A DNA stretch of 64,000 nucleotides from Microbulbifer sp. ALW1 (GTDB lineage Bacteria > Pseudomonadota > Gammaproteobacteria > Pseudomonadales > Cellvibrionaceae), in assembly GCF_009903625.1 (NCBI RefSeq), contig NZ_CP047569.1, positions 2,706,501 through 2,770,500 on the forward strand, given 5' to 3'. Shown here piece after piece: positions 16,540-25,238 of the stretch (within the stretch, counting starts at the first letter, position 1; each line of letters opens with the position of its first letter). Position numbers and translations under genes: made by a program. Under the pieces are notes generated by a model. The model was not told the DNA's origin and did no database searches. It saw nothing but the letters and a program-made list of their open reading frames with translations.

Positions 16540-17739
16540 ATGAATAAAGCGCTGAACGGTATCCGCATTCTGGATCTGACCCATATGCTCTCCGGCCCCT
16601 ACGGCACCATGATCCTTGCCGATCTTGGGGCAGATATGATCAAGGTAGAGCCGCTTGCCGGGGAGGGTACACGCAAACTGCTGGCAAGCGACCCGAAAAA
16701 CTCCATCGACGGGTTTGGGGCCTATTACCTTACGCTGAATCGCAACAAGCGCAGCGTTGCGCTGAACCTCAAGAGCGAGCGCGGACGACAGGCATTTTGC
16801 GATCTGGTGAAAAATGCCGATGTGGTGGTAAGCAACTTTGGCCCGGGTGTACCGGAGCGCTTGGGCATTGACTACGACACCCTGAGCGAGATCAACCCGA
16901 AGATTATCACCTGCTGTGTATCCGGTTTCGGGTCGGACGGCCCGGGTGCCAAACGCCCGGCATTTGATCAGGTTGCACAGGCCTACGGCGGTGGCATGTC
17001 CATTACTGGCGATGATCCGGCGAACCCTGTTCGCTCCGGCATCCCCACCGGAGACCTCGGCGGCGGTATGTTTGCAGTAATGGGTATTCTGGCGGCGATC
17101 ACCGAGCGTGCCACCAGCGGCCGTGGCCAGCATGTCGATATTTCCATGGTGGATTGCCAGGTTTCCATGCTGAACTACATGGCCACCATGTTCTTCCTCA
17201 GTGGGAAAAACCCTTACCCGATCGGCAACGCCCATTTCGTGCATGTACCCTACAACAGCTATGCCACAACCGATGGGTTTATCATCATTGCGGTCATCAC
17301 AGACAACTTTTGGCAGAACCTGAAGCCGGTAGTGAATGTGCCGGAATTTGACGATCCCAAGTACGATGGACAGCCCGGTCGCTTCGCGGACAAGGAGTTT
17401 ATCGACGGCAAGCTTGCCGAGGTGTTCGCAACGGACGTCACCGACGCCTGGCTGGCCAAACTGGAAGCTCAGCGCATCCCTTGTGCACCAATCAATAACT
17501 TCGAGCGGGCGTTGAACGATCCGCAGGTGCTGCACCGCAATATGGTGGTTGATATTGCCCACCCCAACGGGAAAAGCACCAAAGCGCCGGGCAACCCGAT
17601 CAAGCTTTCCCGCACCCACGAAGACAGCTTTTCTCCTGCGCCCTATGTAGGTCAGCATACCGACGAGGTGCTGCAGGAACTGTGTGGCTATACGCCGGCA
17701 GATATCGACGCCCTGAAAGAAAGCGGCGACGCCGCCTGA
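16540..17739 (+). CDS. Class III CoA-transferase (CaiB/BaiF family) 1
   Basis: 399 aa. Family hallmarks are RILDLTHMLSGPYGTMILADLGADMIKVEP at the N-terminus (split here by the usual variable residues), FDQVAQA, SGIPTGDLGGGMFAVMGI and the catalytic Asp in DISMVDCQVS. It moves CoA from a donor such as succinyl-CoA or acetyl-CoA to a carboxylate. ATG 16540 is preferred over GTG 16504 because the family motif starts seven residues later. It is followed after 19 bp by an HMG-CoA-lyase-like gene, so activation then retro-aldol cleavage of a branched hydroxy-diacid is the likely pairing. Confidence 0.88.
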   Translation: MNKALNGIRILDLTHMLSGPYGTMILADLGADMIKVEPLAGEGTRKLLASDPKNSIDGFGAYYLTLNRNKRSVALNLKSERGRQAFCDLVKNADVVVSNFGPGVPERLGIDYDTLSEINPKIITCCVSGFGSDGPGAKRPAFDQVAQAYGGGMSITGDDPANPVRSGIPTGDLGGGMFAVMGILAAITERATSGRGQHVDISMVDCQVSMLNYMATMFFLSGKNPYPIGNAHFVHVPYNSYATTDGFIIIAVITDNFWQNLKPVVNVPEFDDPKYDGQPGRFADKEFIDGKLAEVFATDVTDAWLAKLEAQRIPCAPINNFERALNDPQVLHRNMVVDIAHPNGKSTKAPGNPIKLSRTHEDSFSPAPYVGQHTDEVLQELCGYTPADIDALKESGDAA

Positions 17740-17758
17740 TCAAAGGAAGAGGGATCTT

Positions 17759-18661
17759 ATGCGCGAGCGTGTTTGGATTAACGATGTTGGCCCGCGGGAC
17801 GGGCTGCAGAATCAGGCAAAAATACTGACCGTTGAGCAGCGCCTGGCACTGGTGACCGGCCTGATAGAGGCTGGGTTGCCCTCGATTGAAGTGGGCGCTT
17901 TCGTTTCGCCCAAGGCGGTTCCTGCGATGGCGGGAACGGATCAGCTACTGGCGGCACTGCCCAAAGATTGCGGCGTAGATTACCAAGTTCTGATTCCTAA
18001 CCTGAAAGGCTATCAGCTAGCGCGCGACGCGGGAGCGCGCACCGTAGTGCTTGTGGTTTGTGCGACGGAAACCATGAACCAGCGCAACGTGCGGCAGGAT
18101 GTTCGCGCCTCACTTGAGCAGTCGCGGGAGATCTGTGCCGCTGCGAAAAACGATGGCGTGCGTGTTGTGGCCTGTGTCGCTGTGGCCTGGGCTTGCCCGT
18201 TTGAGGGTGCGACAGATCCTGGCCAAGTATTGGACCTCGCCGGCCAGCTTTTTGCCATGGGCGCGCAGGATGTCATTGTGGCCGACACAATCGGTGCGGC
18301 AAACCCCGCACAGGTGAGCCAGCTAATGACCTCGTTCGTACAAGAATTTGATGCTTCAAGACTCGCCTGTCATTTCCACGATACCCGCGCCATGGGGGTT
18401 GCCAATGTGTACGCGGCGCTGGAAGCCGGAATTCGCAAGTTCGACAGTTCCGTTGGTGGGCTCGGTGGTTGCCCATTTGCACCCGGTGCAACCGGCAATG
18501 TTGCCAGTGAAGACGTGGTCATGATGCTGGAACAGATGGGGTTCGATACGGGCATCGACCTGTTCAAGCTGATGCAGGTAGGGAAAACCGCCGGTGAAAT
18601 GACGGGCGTCGCCAGCGGAGGCCGTGCGGCCAAATGGCGAGCATTGAATATCAAGGGCTGA
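17759..18661 (+). CDS. HMG-CoA lyase-family enzyme 1
   Basis: 300 aa TIM barrel. DVGPRDGLQNQ holds the Arg-Asp pair that contacts substrate and metal, CHFHDTRAMG holds the metal-binding His-x-His, and GGLGGCPFAPGATGNVASEDV holds the catalytic Cys loop. The family cleaves 3-hydroxy-3-methylacyl-CoA esters; some members cleave citramalyl-CoA-like compounds. Paired with the CoA-transferase just upstream and paralogous to the gene at 57433. An AGGAAGAGGG ribosome site precedes the ATG. Confidence 0.9.
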   Translation: MRERVWINDVGPRDGLQNQAKILTVEQRLALVTGLIEAGLPSIEVGAFVSPKAVPAMAGTDQLLAALPKDCGVDYQVLIPNLKGYQLARDAGARTVVLVVCATETMNQRNVRQDVRASLEQSREICAAAKNDGVRVVACVAVAWACPFEGATDPGQVLDLAGQLFAMGAQDVIVADTIGAANPAQVSQLMTSFVQEFDASRLACHFHDTRAMGVANVYAALEAGIRKFDSSVGGLGGCPFAPGATGNVASEDVVMMLEQMGFDTGIDLFKLMQVGKTAGEMTGVASGGRAAKWRALNIKG

Positions 18662-18753
18662 ATTACTGGCTGGTGGTTTATTTGTTAGTGATTCGTCTCA
18701 TCAAGGTGTTTTATCGCGAACGATCAATACAACCAATTGTTGAGGAAGAAGCA

Positions 18754-19212
18754 ATGTCGAAAAAACGACTACTAAAAAAACCAATGACGGCTTTTTGCGT
18801 GCTGGTGATGGCTGTTTTCAGTATGGGTACGCTGGCTGAGACCTCTAGCCTGAAACTGACGGTAAAAAATATCCAGTCGACTACGGGCAATCTGTTTATC
18901 AACGTGTTTGACTCGGAGGATACCTTTCTGGGTGATACCAAGGTGATCGCCAAGGAAGTCGTTCTTGAAGGGCTATTGAAAGACGGTACCGCTGAAGTCG
19001 ATCTGGTCCTTCCCTACGGAACCTATGCTATTGCGGTTTATCACGATGACAACGCCAACGGCAAATTGGACCACGGTTTTTTTGGCATTCCGGCGGAACC
19101 CATGGGGTTGTCGAACAACCACGTACCCAAGTTTGGGCCGCCCAAGTTTGCAAAGGCGGCGATGAAAGTCGGGGAGCCCCAGCAAGCGACCACGATAGAA
19201 TTAATCGACTGA
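18754..19212 (+). CDS. DUF2141 periplasmic protein
   Basis: 152 aa. The start is ATG 18754 after GAGGAAGAAG, giving a clear signal peptide (KRLLKKPMTAFCVLVMAVFSMGTLA). The mature part is a small beta-sandwich with GNLFINVFDSEDTF and the hallmark YHDDNANGKLDHGFFGIPAEPMG. The family is widespread in marine bacteria and of unknown function. It is the last gene of the first plus-strand block, before a bidirectional terminator. Confidence 0.82.
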   Translation: MSKKRLLKKPMTAFCVLVMAVFSMGTLAETSSLKLTVKNIQSTTGNLFINVFDSEDTFLGDTKVIAKEVVLEGLLKDGTAEVDLVLPYGTYAIAVYHDDNANGKLDHGFFGIPAEPMGLSNNHVPKFGPPKFAKAAMKVGEPQQATTIELID

Positions 19213-19271
19213 AGCACGGCGCTAGCACACGGGGGTAAGGGTCTAATACCCAGTAAATTAGTCCTCAAAAC

Positions 19272-19307
19272 AAAAAAGCCCGCGCAAATTCTTGCGCGGG
19301 CTTTTTT
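19272..19307. terminator. Bidirectional rho-independent terminator
   Basis: AAAAAAGCCCGCGCAA, loop ATTC, then the exact complement ending in TTTTTT. It serves both the DUF2141 gene on plus and the aldehyde dehydrogenase gene ending at 19320 on minus. Confidence 0.9.
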
Positions 19308-19319
19308 GTTGATCGCCGG

Positions 19320-20834
19320 TTACTTACCGCCCAGCGGGTCTTGCGGCGAGATGCCAACTACGCGAGCGCCGGTAAAGAACTCGATAGACTGTGCGTGGCC
19401 TTCTTCTCCCAGTCCAGACAGCCCCCAGGCGCCCCGCGGCGTTCCCTCACCAATGCTGAGCAGACTGTAGCCATTGATCTTGACGCCACCGGTACGCATT
19501 TTGCGCGCGAAGGCAAAGGCGCGCTCGGTGTTTTCACTGTACACATAGCCGGCCAGTCCCAGGTCGGTACCGTTGGCCAGTGCCAGCGCCTCGCTGTCAT
19601 CCTTGAAGGTGTGCACGGCCGCTACCGGGCCAAAAACCTCTTCGCGGGTGTCATTCGCTGCGCAGCCGTCGACCAGCGTTGGTGCAACGAAATAGCCGCT
19701 GAGTGCCGGAAGCGGGGTGGCGCTTAACAGGCGGCCACCGTGGGAGGTAAGACGCTCGAGGTCTTTCTGGATCTGCTCATACTGGCCCTGGTGCACCAGT
19801 GGACCCATATCGCTGTCTTCATCCAGCGAGTGCCCCAGGCGGATGTTTGCGAGTATGGATAACACCTTGTCGAGCAGGCGCTCCTTGACGGATTCGTGTA
19901 CAAGCAGCCGGCCCAGCGCGCGACACCACTGGCCGTTGAGATTCGTGAGGCCAAAGGCAATACCGGTTGCGGCCTTGTCCAGGTCGGCATCTTCAAACAC
20001 CACCAGCTGGTTGTTGCCACCGAGTTCCAGCTGAGTGGGTAAAAAATCGTCGGCACAAGCGCGTGCGATCGCGCGGCCACCGGCGAGGCCTCCGGTGAAG
20101 GAAACCGCCTTGATACGCGGGTCCTCGACCATCTGGCCCGCGATGGTGCGGTCGCCGAGCGTCAACTGAAAGGCACCCTCCGGCAGGCCCGCTTTGTGAA
20201 TCGCCCTGGCCATCATTACCGCCGAGTGCGGGGTAAATTCGGAGGGTTTGAGAATGCAGGGGGCTCCGGCAGCCAGCGCACTGGCGACCTTGTGTGAGCC
20301 AATGGCGGTGGGTCCGTTCCACGGCGCGATCAACAGTGCGGGACCCCAGGGGCGGCGCAAATACTCGACCTCACCACAAGGACCGGGCACCCGCCGGTCG
20401 AGATTGCCCTCGCGCAGATACGCAGCGGCACCACGAAAAACGAGCGGCAGTAGCTTGGCCATTTTGCGGGTGGTGCGGATGATGGCACCAGAGGTCAGGC
20501 TGTCTGCGCGACTGATAACGTCCGCATACTCGTCGTTGGCAAGCTCGTCTGCGACGCGCTCCAAAAGCTCGGCACGCGCCTGCGCTGGCATGTCCTCAAA
20601 TGTGGCTTCCCCGTGCAGGCGGTCTGCGGCCTCCAATGCGCATTGCACCTGTTGGCGGTCAGAGCTGCGCCGCAGTTGCAGCGGCTGTCCGCTGTTGGCG
20701 TCGTTAAGGTACAGCTGTCGGTCCTGGGCGGGGGAGGAGAAAGTGCCGTCGATGTAATTCTGCAGTTCCGGCAGCGTATTTTCCGCCGCTTCCGGAGAGG
20801 CTGTTCGGTCTTGGGTGTCGAGATCGCGGTCCAT
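19320..20834 (-). CDS. Aldehyde dehydrogenase 2
   Basis: 504 aa. APWNGPTAIGSHKVASALAAG and CILKPSEFTP bind NAD(P), TQLELGGNNQLVV holds the general-base Glu, GQWCRALGRLL the nucleophilic Cys and EEVFGPVAAVHTF the late conserved Phe. Distant from the enzyme at 5241, so probably a different aldehyde. Last gene of the minus operon that starts with the MFS gene at 24071; 31 bp separate it from the lyase gene upstream. Confidence 0.9.
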   Translation of the reverse strand: MDRDLDTQDRTASPEAAENTLPELQNYIDGTFSSPAQDRQLYLNDANSGQPLQLRRSSDRQQVQCALEAADRLHGEATFEDMPAQARAELLERVADELANDEYADVISRADSLTSGAIIRTTRKMAKLLPLVFRGAAAYLREGNLDRRVPGPCGEVEYLRRPWGPALLIAPWNGPTAIGSHKVASALAAGAPCILKPSEFTPHSAVMMARAIHKAGLPEGAFQLTLGDRTIAGQMVEDPRIKAVSFTGGLAGGRAIARACADDFLPTQLELGGNNQLVVFEDADLDKAATGIAFGLTNLNGQWCRALGRLLVHESVKERLLDKVLSILANIRLGHSLDEDSDMGPLVHQGQYEQIQKDLERLTSHGGRLLSATPLPALSGYFVAPTLVDGCAANDTREEVFGPVAAVHTFKDDSEALALANGTDLGLAGYVYSENTERAFAFARKMRTGGVKINGYSLLSIGEGTPRGAWGLSGLGEEGHAQSIEFFTGARVVGISPQDPLGGK

Positions 20835-20865
20835 AAATCTTTACCGTCTTGGTCCGTCTTAGTGG

Positions 20866-21774
20866 TTATTCTGTTTGGTGGTTATTCTGCTGGTATTTCT
20901 GGCCGGCATTCAAAAGCTCCTCGGCCCCGAGCAATGTATTGATGGCGGAAAGGTCGACCATTCTCTGGCGATGCTCACCCACGTGCCCGAGCTTTCTCAG
21001 ATCCTGCAATAACTGCTGTGCAGCGGGCAGAAACAAATGGAGCAGGGAAGCTGGGTAGAGGGCAATACGGTAATTCAATGCCGCCAGGTCTCCGGCACTT
21101 TCCACCGGTGAATTCCCCCCTTCCACGAGATTGTGCACCAGGGGAATGCGGTCGCCGAAGCGCCGGCCAATCTCCTGCATCTGGGCAAGGGATTGCGGCG
21201 CTTCCACAAAGATCGCGTCGGCGCCGGCTTGCAGGTAGCGCTCTGCGCGCTCCAGCGCATCGTCAATCCCGTGCACACCCAGTGCGTCGGTGCGGGCAAT
21301 GATCAGCGTGTTTTCGTCCTGCCGCGCGTCCAGTGCTGCCCGGATTTTGCCTTCCATCTCTTGTGCACTGATGACCTGCTTGCCGCTCATATGGCCACAG
21401 CGCTTGGGCATCAGCTGGTCTTCCATCTGCAGTGCGGAGGCGCCGGCACGTTCAAATGTGCGCACCGTGCGCTGCACATTAAGCGCGTTGCCAAAACCTG
21501 TGTCCATATCCACGATCAAGGGCAGTGGGGTGCGCTCGCGAATCACCGCGATCGTGTCCGCCACCTCTGACGCGCTTACCAGCCCCATGTCGGGGCGGCC
21601 AAACCGTGAAAAAGAAATACAGGCACCGGAAATAAAGGCCGCGTTAAAGCCGGCCTGCTCAACAAGGCGAGCACTCAAACCGTCGTAGATACCGGGCGCC
21701 TGCAGAACCTCGCCAGTGGCGAGCAATTCTCCCAGGGGGGGCACGGAGGGTTTGGTCTTCGCACTACCGGTCAT
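20866..21774 (-). CDS. PEP mutase/isocitrate lyase-superfamily C-C lyase
   Basis: 302 aa. ATG 21774 with AGGGCAGCG upstream is chosen; the longer open frame upstream has no site. IVDMDTGFGN (Mg-binding Asp91), MEDQ (118-120) and the lyase signature KRCGHM (124-129) are present, so this is a carbon-carbon lyase rather than a phosphonomutase. Known relatives are 2-methylisocitrate lyase, oxaloacetate decarboxylase and 2,3-dimethylmalate lyase. The last cleaves a branched malate to propionate and pyruvate and would fit a pathway from dialkyl-maleates; that choice is inference. The product keto acid or aldehyde could pass to the adjacent aldehyde dehydrogenase. Confidence 0.85.
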   Translation of the reverse strand: MTGSAKTKPSVPPLGELLATGEVLQAPGIYDGLSARLVEQAGFNAAFISGACISFSRFGRPDMGLVSASEVADTIAVIRERTPLPLIVDMDTGFGNALNVQRTVRTFERAGASALQMEDQLMPKRCGHMSGKQVISAQEMEGKIRAALDARQDENTLIIARTDALGVHGIDDALERAERYLQAGADAIFVEAPQSLAQMQEIGRRFGDRIPLVHNLVEGGNSPVESAGDLAALNYRIALYPASLLHLFLPAAQQLLQDLRKLGHVGEHRQRMVDLSAINTLLGAEELLNAGQKYQQNNHQTE

Positions 21775-21802
21775 TTCGCTGCCCTGTATGTTTGTCGGCT
21801 TG

Positions 21803-22651
21803 TCAGGCTGTTTCGGATGAAGTTTCAGTGGAGGCTGAATCGCGCTCTTCCCCGCACAAAATACGCACCAGGCGGTCGGCAGTCTCCTTGCCGACCAGAC
21901 GCTCCGCAATCGGGTTGGCTGGGTCCAGGTGCACAATATTGCTGCGAACACGTTCGTCGCGCGTGCGCAGGCGAGCGCGCTCGTTGGCATCGGTCACCGG
22001 TTTAGCGTTCTGAACCAGCGCGAGCCAGTGGTCGACGTAGGTAAGGATTTTGGGTTCGACTTTTTCTTTGTAGAAGGCCAGCGGTACAACTCCTGCCAGG
22101 GCAACCGGCGACAGGCTGGAGCGAATAAACGGCATGGCCGGATTAAACGGTTTTACACCGGCTTCGAACAATTCGTTCTGCAGCGCCATGTAGGTTTCAT
22201 TGAGCGGCGCTAGATATTTCTGCAGGTAGTCGGGTTCACTCAGCACTTCGTAACGCGGCATGGGGTCGACGTAAAAGAATGCGTCCGGCAGGGTGCCAAA
22301 GGCCATTCCGAGATGGGGCACGTCTACGTTGTCTTTGACGTAGATCGTCAGATGAATATTGGTAAAGGTTTTTTTGGGGCTGCCAATGTTCGAGTGGATA
22401 ACCCAGTCAATGGGGGATTCGTCACCGGTGAAGGTGCGCATGCGCCCGATGGGTTCACCTTCAAGGGAGTCGAACTCGTGCAGGTCCGCGCAACGGAGGT
22501 CTTCACGGAGGGACAGCGTCGCGGAGATCTTTTCCCACACCCGATCACGGGTCGCCAGTACCGCAGCGTAGGTCTCGCTGGTATCGATGTGATTATCGCC
22601 ATCCAGGTGCGCGGCGAATTCCTTGGTGAGTTTCTGTTTTGCGTCTGTCAC
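21803..22651 (-). CDS. RCCR/FDBR-superfamily tetrapyrrole reductase-like protein 2
   Basis: 282 aa, GTG start with TTAGGAA upstream. Shares with plant RCCR and bilin reductases the strand pair around VPHLGMAFGTLPDAFFYVDPMPRY, the helix PDYLQKYLAPLNETY, a MPFIRSSLSP strand, the helix TYVDHWLALV, the RTRDERVRS segment and a DPANPIAERLVG ending. No cofactor-binding motif, as expected for this family. It sits between an MFS carrier and a C-C lyase in one minus operon with an Fnr-type promoter. Proposed substrate: a linear tetrapyrrole or fragment. Family call is by eye. Confidence 0.62.
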   Translation of the reverse strand: MTDAKQKLTKEFAAHLDGDNHIDTSETYAAVLATRDRVWEKISATLSLREDLRCADLHEFDSLEGEPIGRMRTFTGDESPIDWVIHSNIGSPKKTFTNIHLTIYVKDNVDVPHLGMAFGTLPDAFFYVDPMPRYEVLSEPDYLQKYLAPLNETYMALQNELFEAGVKPFNPAMPFIRSSLSPVALAGVVPLAFYKEKVEPKILTYVDHWLALVQNAKPVTDANERARLRTRDERVRSNIVHLDPANPIAERLVGKETADRLVRILCGEERDSASTETSSETA

Positions 22652-22754
22652 TGTGTTAGTTCCTAATTGTTACTTCCCGAATGCGGCCATTGGGTTGGTA
22701 AATTCGATGCGATAACCGCTCGACCTTCTTATGAGTTTTTTTCAAGCCGTGGGC

Positions 22755-24071
22755 TTACACGCTCCCGGCAGCGGCGGTGGGCGCCGTTGACCTGCGCAAC
22801 AGCGCAAGACTCCAAAGGCACACCAGACCGTTGAGCAGCCCAAAGAGCACGAAGGGCGCGCTGGGGGCGATATGCGCAAACAGCAGGCCGCCACCGGAGG
22901 TGCCCACGAGAATTCCCACCGCGCCTGCGACGCCAAAGAACCCGATAACCGCACCCCGCTGCGCGGCCGGTGCCTGTTGTCCTACTAGAGCCTGGCTGCT
23001 GACAAAGGCGCTGATCTCCGCAACACCCATTACCAGCAGGAGTCCCATTACCCAATCGGCGGTTGGGTCAGTAATCAGGAATACGCCACCGTAGACGATC
23101 GCGGCGAGTCCAGATGCCAGCGCCACAGCGGCCACGCGGCTGACTCGATCGGCAATCTGGCCCATCAGCAGGGAGCCCAGCAGCGCACCGCCTACCACCG
23201 CCAGGGTACGTGGCACCGCCAGTTGGAACATGGCTTCGCTGGGGGTCATATTCAGTTCCCTTGTGCCGTACTGTACCAGCCATAGGGAGATAAAGGCGCC
23301 AGTGACTGCTAGGTCGCCACGGGAAATAAACGCGGCACCGTAAGACAGTGCGGTTTGCGGATCCCGCGCGGCAAGTAGCCCGGCCCGCATATCACTGAAC
23401 AGGCTCTGGGCGGCGTGTTTGGTGCGCTTTCCTGCGGATTGCAGCCCCGGCGCCAGCCCAAGGGCGACGACAACCGCCGCGCCCACCCCGAGGGCTCCCC
23501 CGCAGGCAAATGTAAGCTGCTGCGCGGTGAGTTCATCAATCCCTTGTCCGGCAAATACTTTTGGCAGCACAGCGAGCAGAGGAGGTATAAAAGCACCCAA
23601 GGTTGCAGTCAGGCCCTGCAGTCCGTTGGCCCGGCCACGGGAGGACTCTCTGGCATAGTCGGCAACCACGGTGACCATCATGCCGATCATGGCGGCGCTG
23701 CCGACTGCGACCACGAGCCGGAAGAGCACAAGCTGCGAAACACTGTTGGCGTGCGGATAAAGAATGAAGCCGAGGCCCGTAAACAGCAGACCAAACACGT
23801 ATACCGGGCGCCTGCCGATGCGATCGGACAGGGCACCGAAGGTGCCAAGAAGCAGGATAAACACCAGTTCTTGCAGTGCACTCAGATAGCCGGTCAGGGT
23901 GGCCTGCGCCTGCTGGTCTATCTTCATAACCGCCAGTAAGCCGGGTTGCAGTATGGCCAGGGCCCCGGCATAGCCGGAGGAAATGAACACGGCAAACAGA
24001 TAGACCAGGAAATAGCGTGGCCTGATACTTTCGGCCAGAGTGACACCGAGCAGTCGAGGCGATTTGTCCAT
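22755..24071 (-). CDS. MFS transporter 3
   Basis: 438 aa with about 12 helices. GALSDRIGRRPVYVFG between helices 2 and 3 and DYARESSRGRANGLQGLTATLG in the cytosolic region match the partial MFS gene at the left window edge. First gene of the operon MFS - RCCR-like - lyase - aldehyde dehydrogenase. Probably carries the substrate of the RCCR-like protein or its products over the inner membrane (inference). Confidence 0.87.
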   Translation of the reverse strand: MDKSPRLLGVTLAESIRPRYFLVYLFAVFISSGYAGALAILQPGLLAVMKIDQQAQATLTGYLSALQELVFILLLGTFGALSDRIGRRPVYVFGLLFTGLGFILYPHANSVSQLVLFRLVVAVGSAAMIGMMVTVVADYARESSRGRANGLQGLTATLGAFIPPLLAVLPKVFAGQGIDELTAQQLTFACGGALGVGAAVVVALGLAPGLQSAGKRTKHAAQSLFSDMRAGLLAARDPQTALSYGAAFISRGDLAVTGAFISLWLVQYGTRELNMTPSEAMFQLAVPRTLAVVGGALLGSLLMGQIADRVSRVAAVALASGLAAIVYGGVFLITDPTADWVMGLLLVMGVAEISAFVSSQALVGQQAPAAQRGAVIGFFGVAGAVGILVGTSGGGLLFAHIAPSAPFVLFGLLNGLVCLWSLALLRRSTAPTAAAGSV

Positions 24072-24156
24072 GGCGCAGATCTCGGGTAGTGGCCTGATGG
24101 CTTAAGAATGTGTGACTTACCGCACGATTACGCTCTGCTGAGCGCGTTCAAGGCCA

Positions 24157-24199
24157 CAATGTAGCAATCGCGGTGAAACGGCTATTTGCTTTTTATCAA
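24157..24199 (-). promoter_or_regulatory. Fnr/Anr-type class II promoter of the minus-strand MFS operon
   Basis: TTGCT-TTTT-ATCAA at 24186-24199 (9 of 10) and, on the minus strand, TACATT (complement of 24158-24163) as -10. Start near 24151, centre about -41.5. This lies in the 300-bp divergent gap 24072-24371, the rest of which shows only a weak TTGACG at about 24257 for the plus gene. Confidence 0.58.
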
Positions 24200-24371
24200 C
24201 TTCCGCATAGCCACCTGTGTGACATTGGTATTCCCTGCGATCCATTATTGCCCTGTTGACGTAATGCTATCGACTGCAGGGTATCGAATTGGTGCTGCAG
24301 GGTTGACCAAAACAAGCTGATTACCGTAGTTGCGGTGGACAGATGAACCTCGAGGAAGGAAATTCCCAACA

Positions 24372-25127
24372 ATGCGATCTATCAATCTATTAGCGGCCTT
24401 CACCTTTGGGATCACGCTCTCCACCACCTCTGCAGCTGCGGCAAGTGGTGGAGAAGTCTCAGTCTCTCCCCCGGTGAAGACGGGCGCCGACTATTGCGGC
24501 GTGATGCAGCAATTTATCGCCGGAACCCCGCTGGTTGCGGATATCAGGCATTACAATCCGGATGATTACGACGAGGGCTTCAAAAAATCGAAACCCACGG
24601 TACAGCCGCTGGTGACGCATCAATACGTAGGCTTTCAGACACCCGGTGGTGCTACCCAGGAGATTCCTGTGACGGTTTCCTGCAAGTTAAAGACCGCCGA
24701 GCGCATTCGTCATGCCCATACCACGTCTGAGCTTGAGGTGGCCGCAAGCGAAGACCGGACCTGCCAGCAGTGGACAGAGGCATTGCTCGACGTAACCTAC
24801 GCATCCCTGGAGCGCGCGATGGAGGAGGGCCCGGCGGAGGGGGATTCTATGGTAGAGAAGGGGGGGCTGCTTCCGCGAGAACAGATTAAACTCGATGACG
24901 AGAAAAACGCCTATATCGGGCCTTTGTGGGTGAACCCCTTCCCGTACCAGGTGGCTTACCAGAACGGTGAATATCTTCACTTGCGCAGTAAAGCCTTGCA
25001 CGCCGAATACTCGCGCTGGATGCCACTGCCGGACAGCTTTATGGGAACCCACTACTGTCACGCGATCGCGCCAGAATATTTGCAGGCCCTGATCAGGCGG
25101 GATCTGGTGGCTCCGGAGCTTGAGTAG
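24372..25127 (+). CDS. Exported protein of unknown function
   Basis: 251 aa. ATG 24372 is chosen because it gives a signal peptide (MRSINLLAAFTFGITLSTTSAAAA) and has AGGAAGGA 12 nt upstream; the upstream TTG does not. The mature protein has four or more Cys (DYCGVM, VSCKLK, RTCQQW, HYCHAI) that could form disulfides in the periplasm. I recognise no family. It stands alone between two divergent RCCR-like operons, so a role in binding or processing the substrate outside the inner membrane is possible. Confidence 0.7.
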   Translation: MRSINLLAAFTFGITLSTTSAAAASGGEVSVSPPVKTGADYCGVMQQFIAGTPLVADIRHYNPDDYDEGFKKSKPTVQPLVTHQYVGFQTPGGATQEIPVTVSCKLKTAERIRHAHTTSELEVAASEDRTCQQWTEALLDVTYASLERAMEEGPAEGDSMVEKGGLLPREQIKLDDEKNAYIGPLWVNPFPYQVAYQNGEYLHLRSKALHAEYSRWMPLPDSFMGTHYCHAIAPEYLQALIRRDLVAPELE

Positions 25128-25144
25128 ATAAAGCAGGAAACTAC

Positions 25145-25170
25145 AAAAAAGCCGCCCCCGGAGGGGCGGC
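25145..25170 (-). terminator. Rho-independent terminator of the 27777-25239 operon
   Basis: GCCGCCCC / GGGGCGGC stem (25151-25158, 25163-25170). The A-run 25145-25150 becomes TTTTTT after the stem on the minus strand. It can also mark the 3' end of the exported-protein gene on plus. Confidence 0.7.
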
Positions 25171-25238
25171 AAAGCATTTCACCTAAGAGCGATGAAAACC
25201 AAGCGATGATTCTGTGGTTATCTTTGTTGTGAAAATTG

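Noticed and set aside
21775..21990. Upstream extension of the PEP-mutase-type lyase
   Set aside because: It overlaps the RCCR-like gene at 21803-22651 on the same strand in another frame; ATG 21774 has its own ribosome site.
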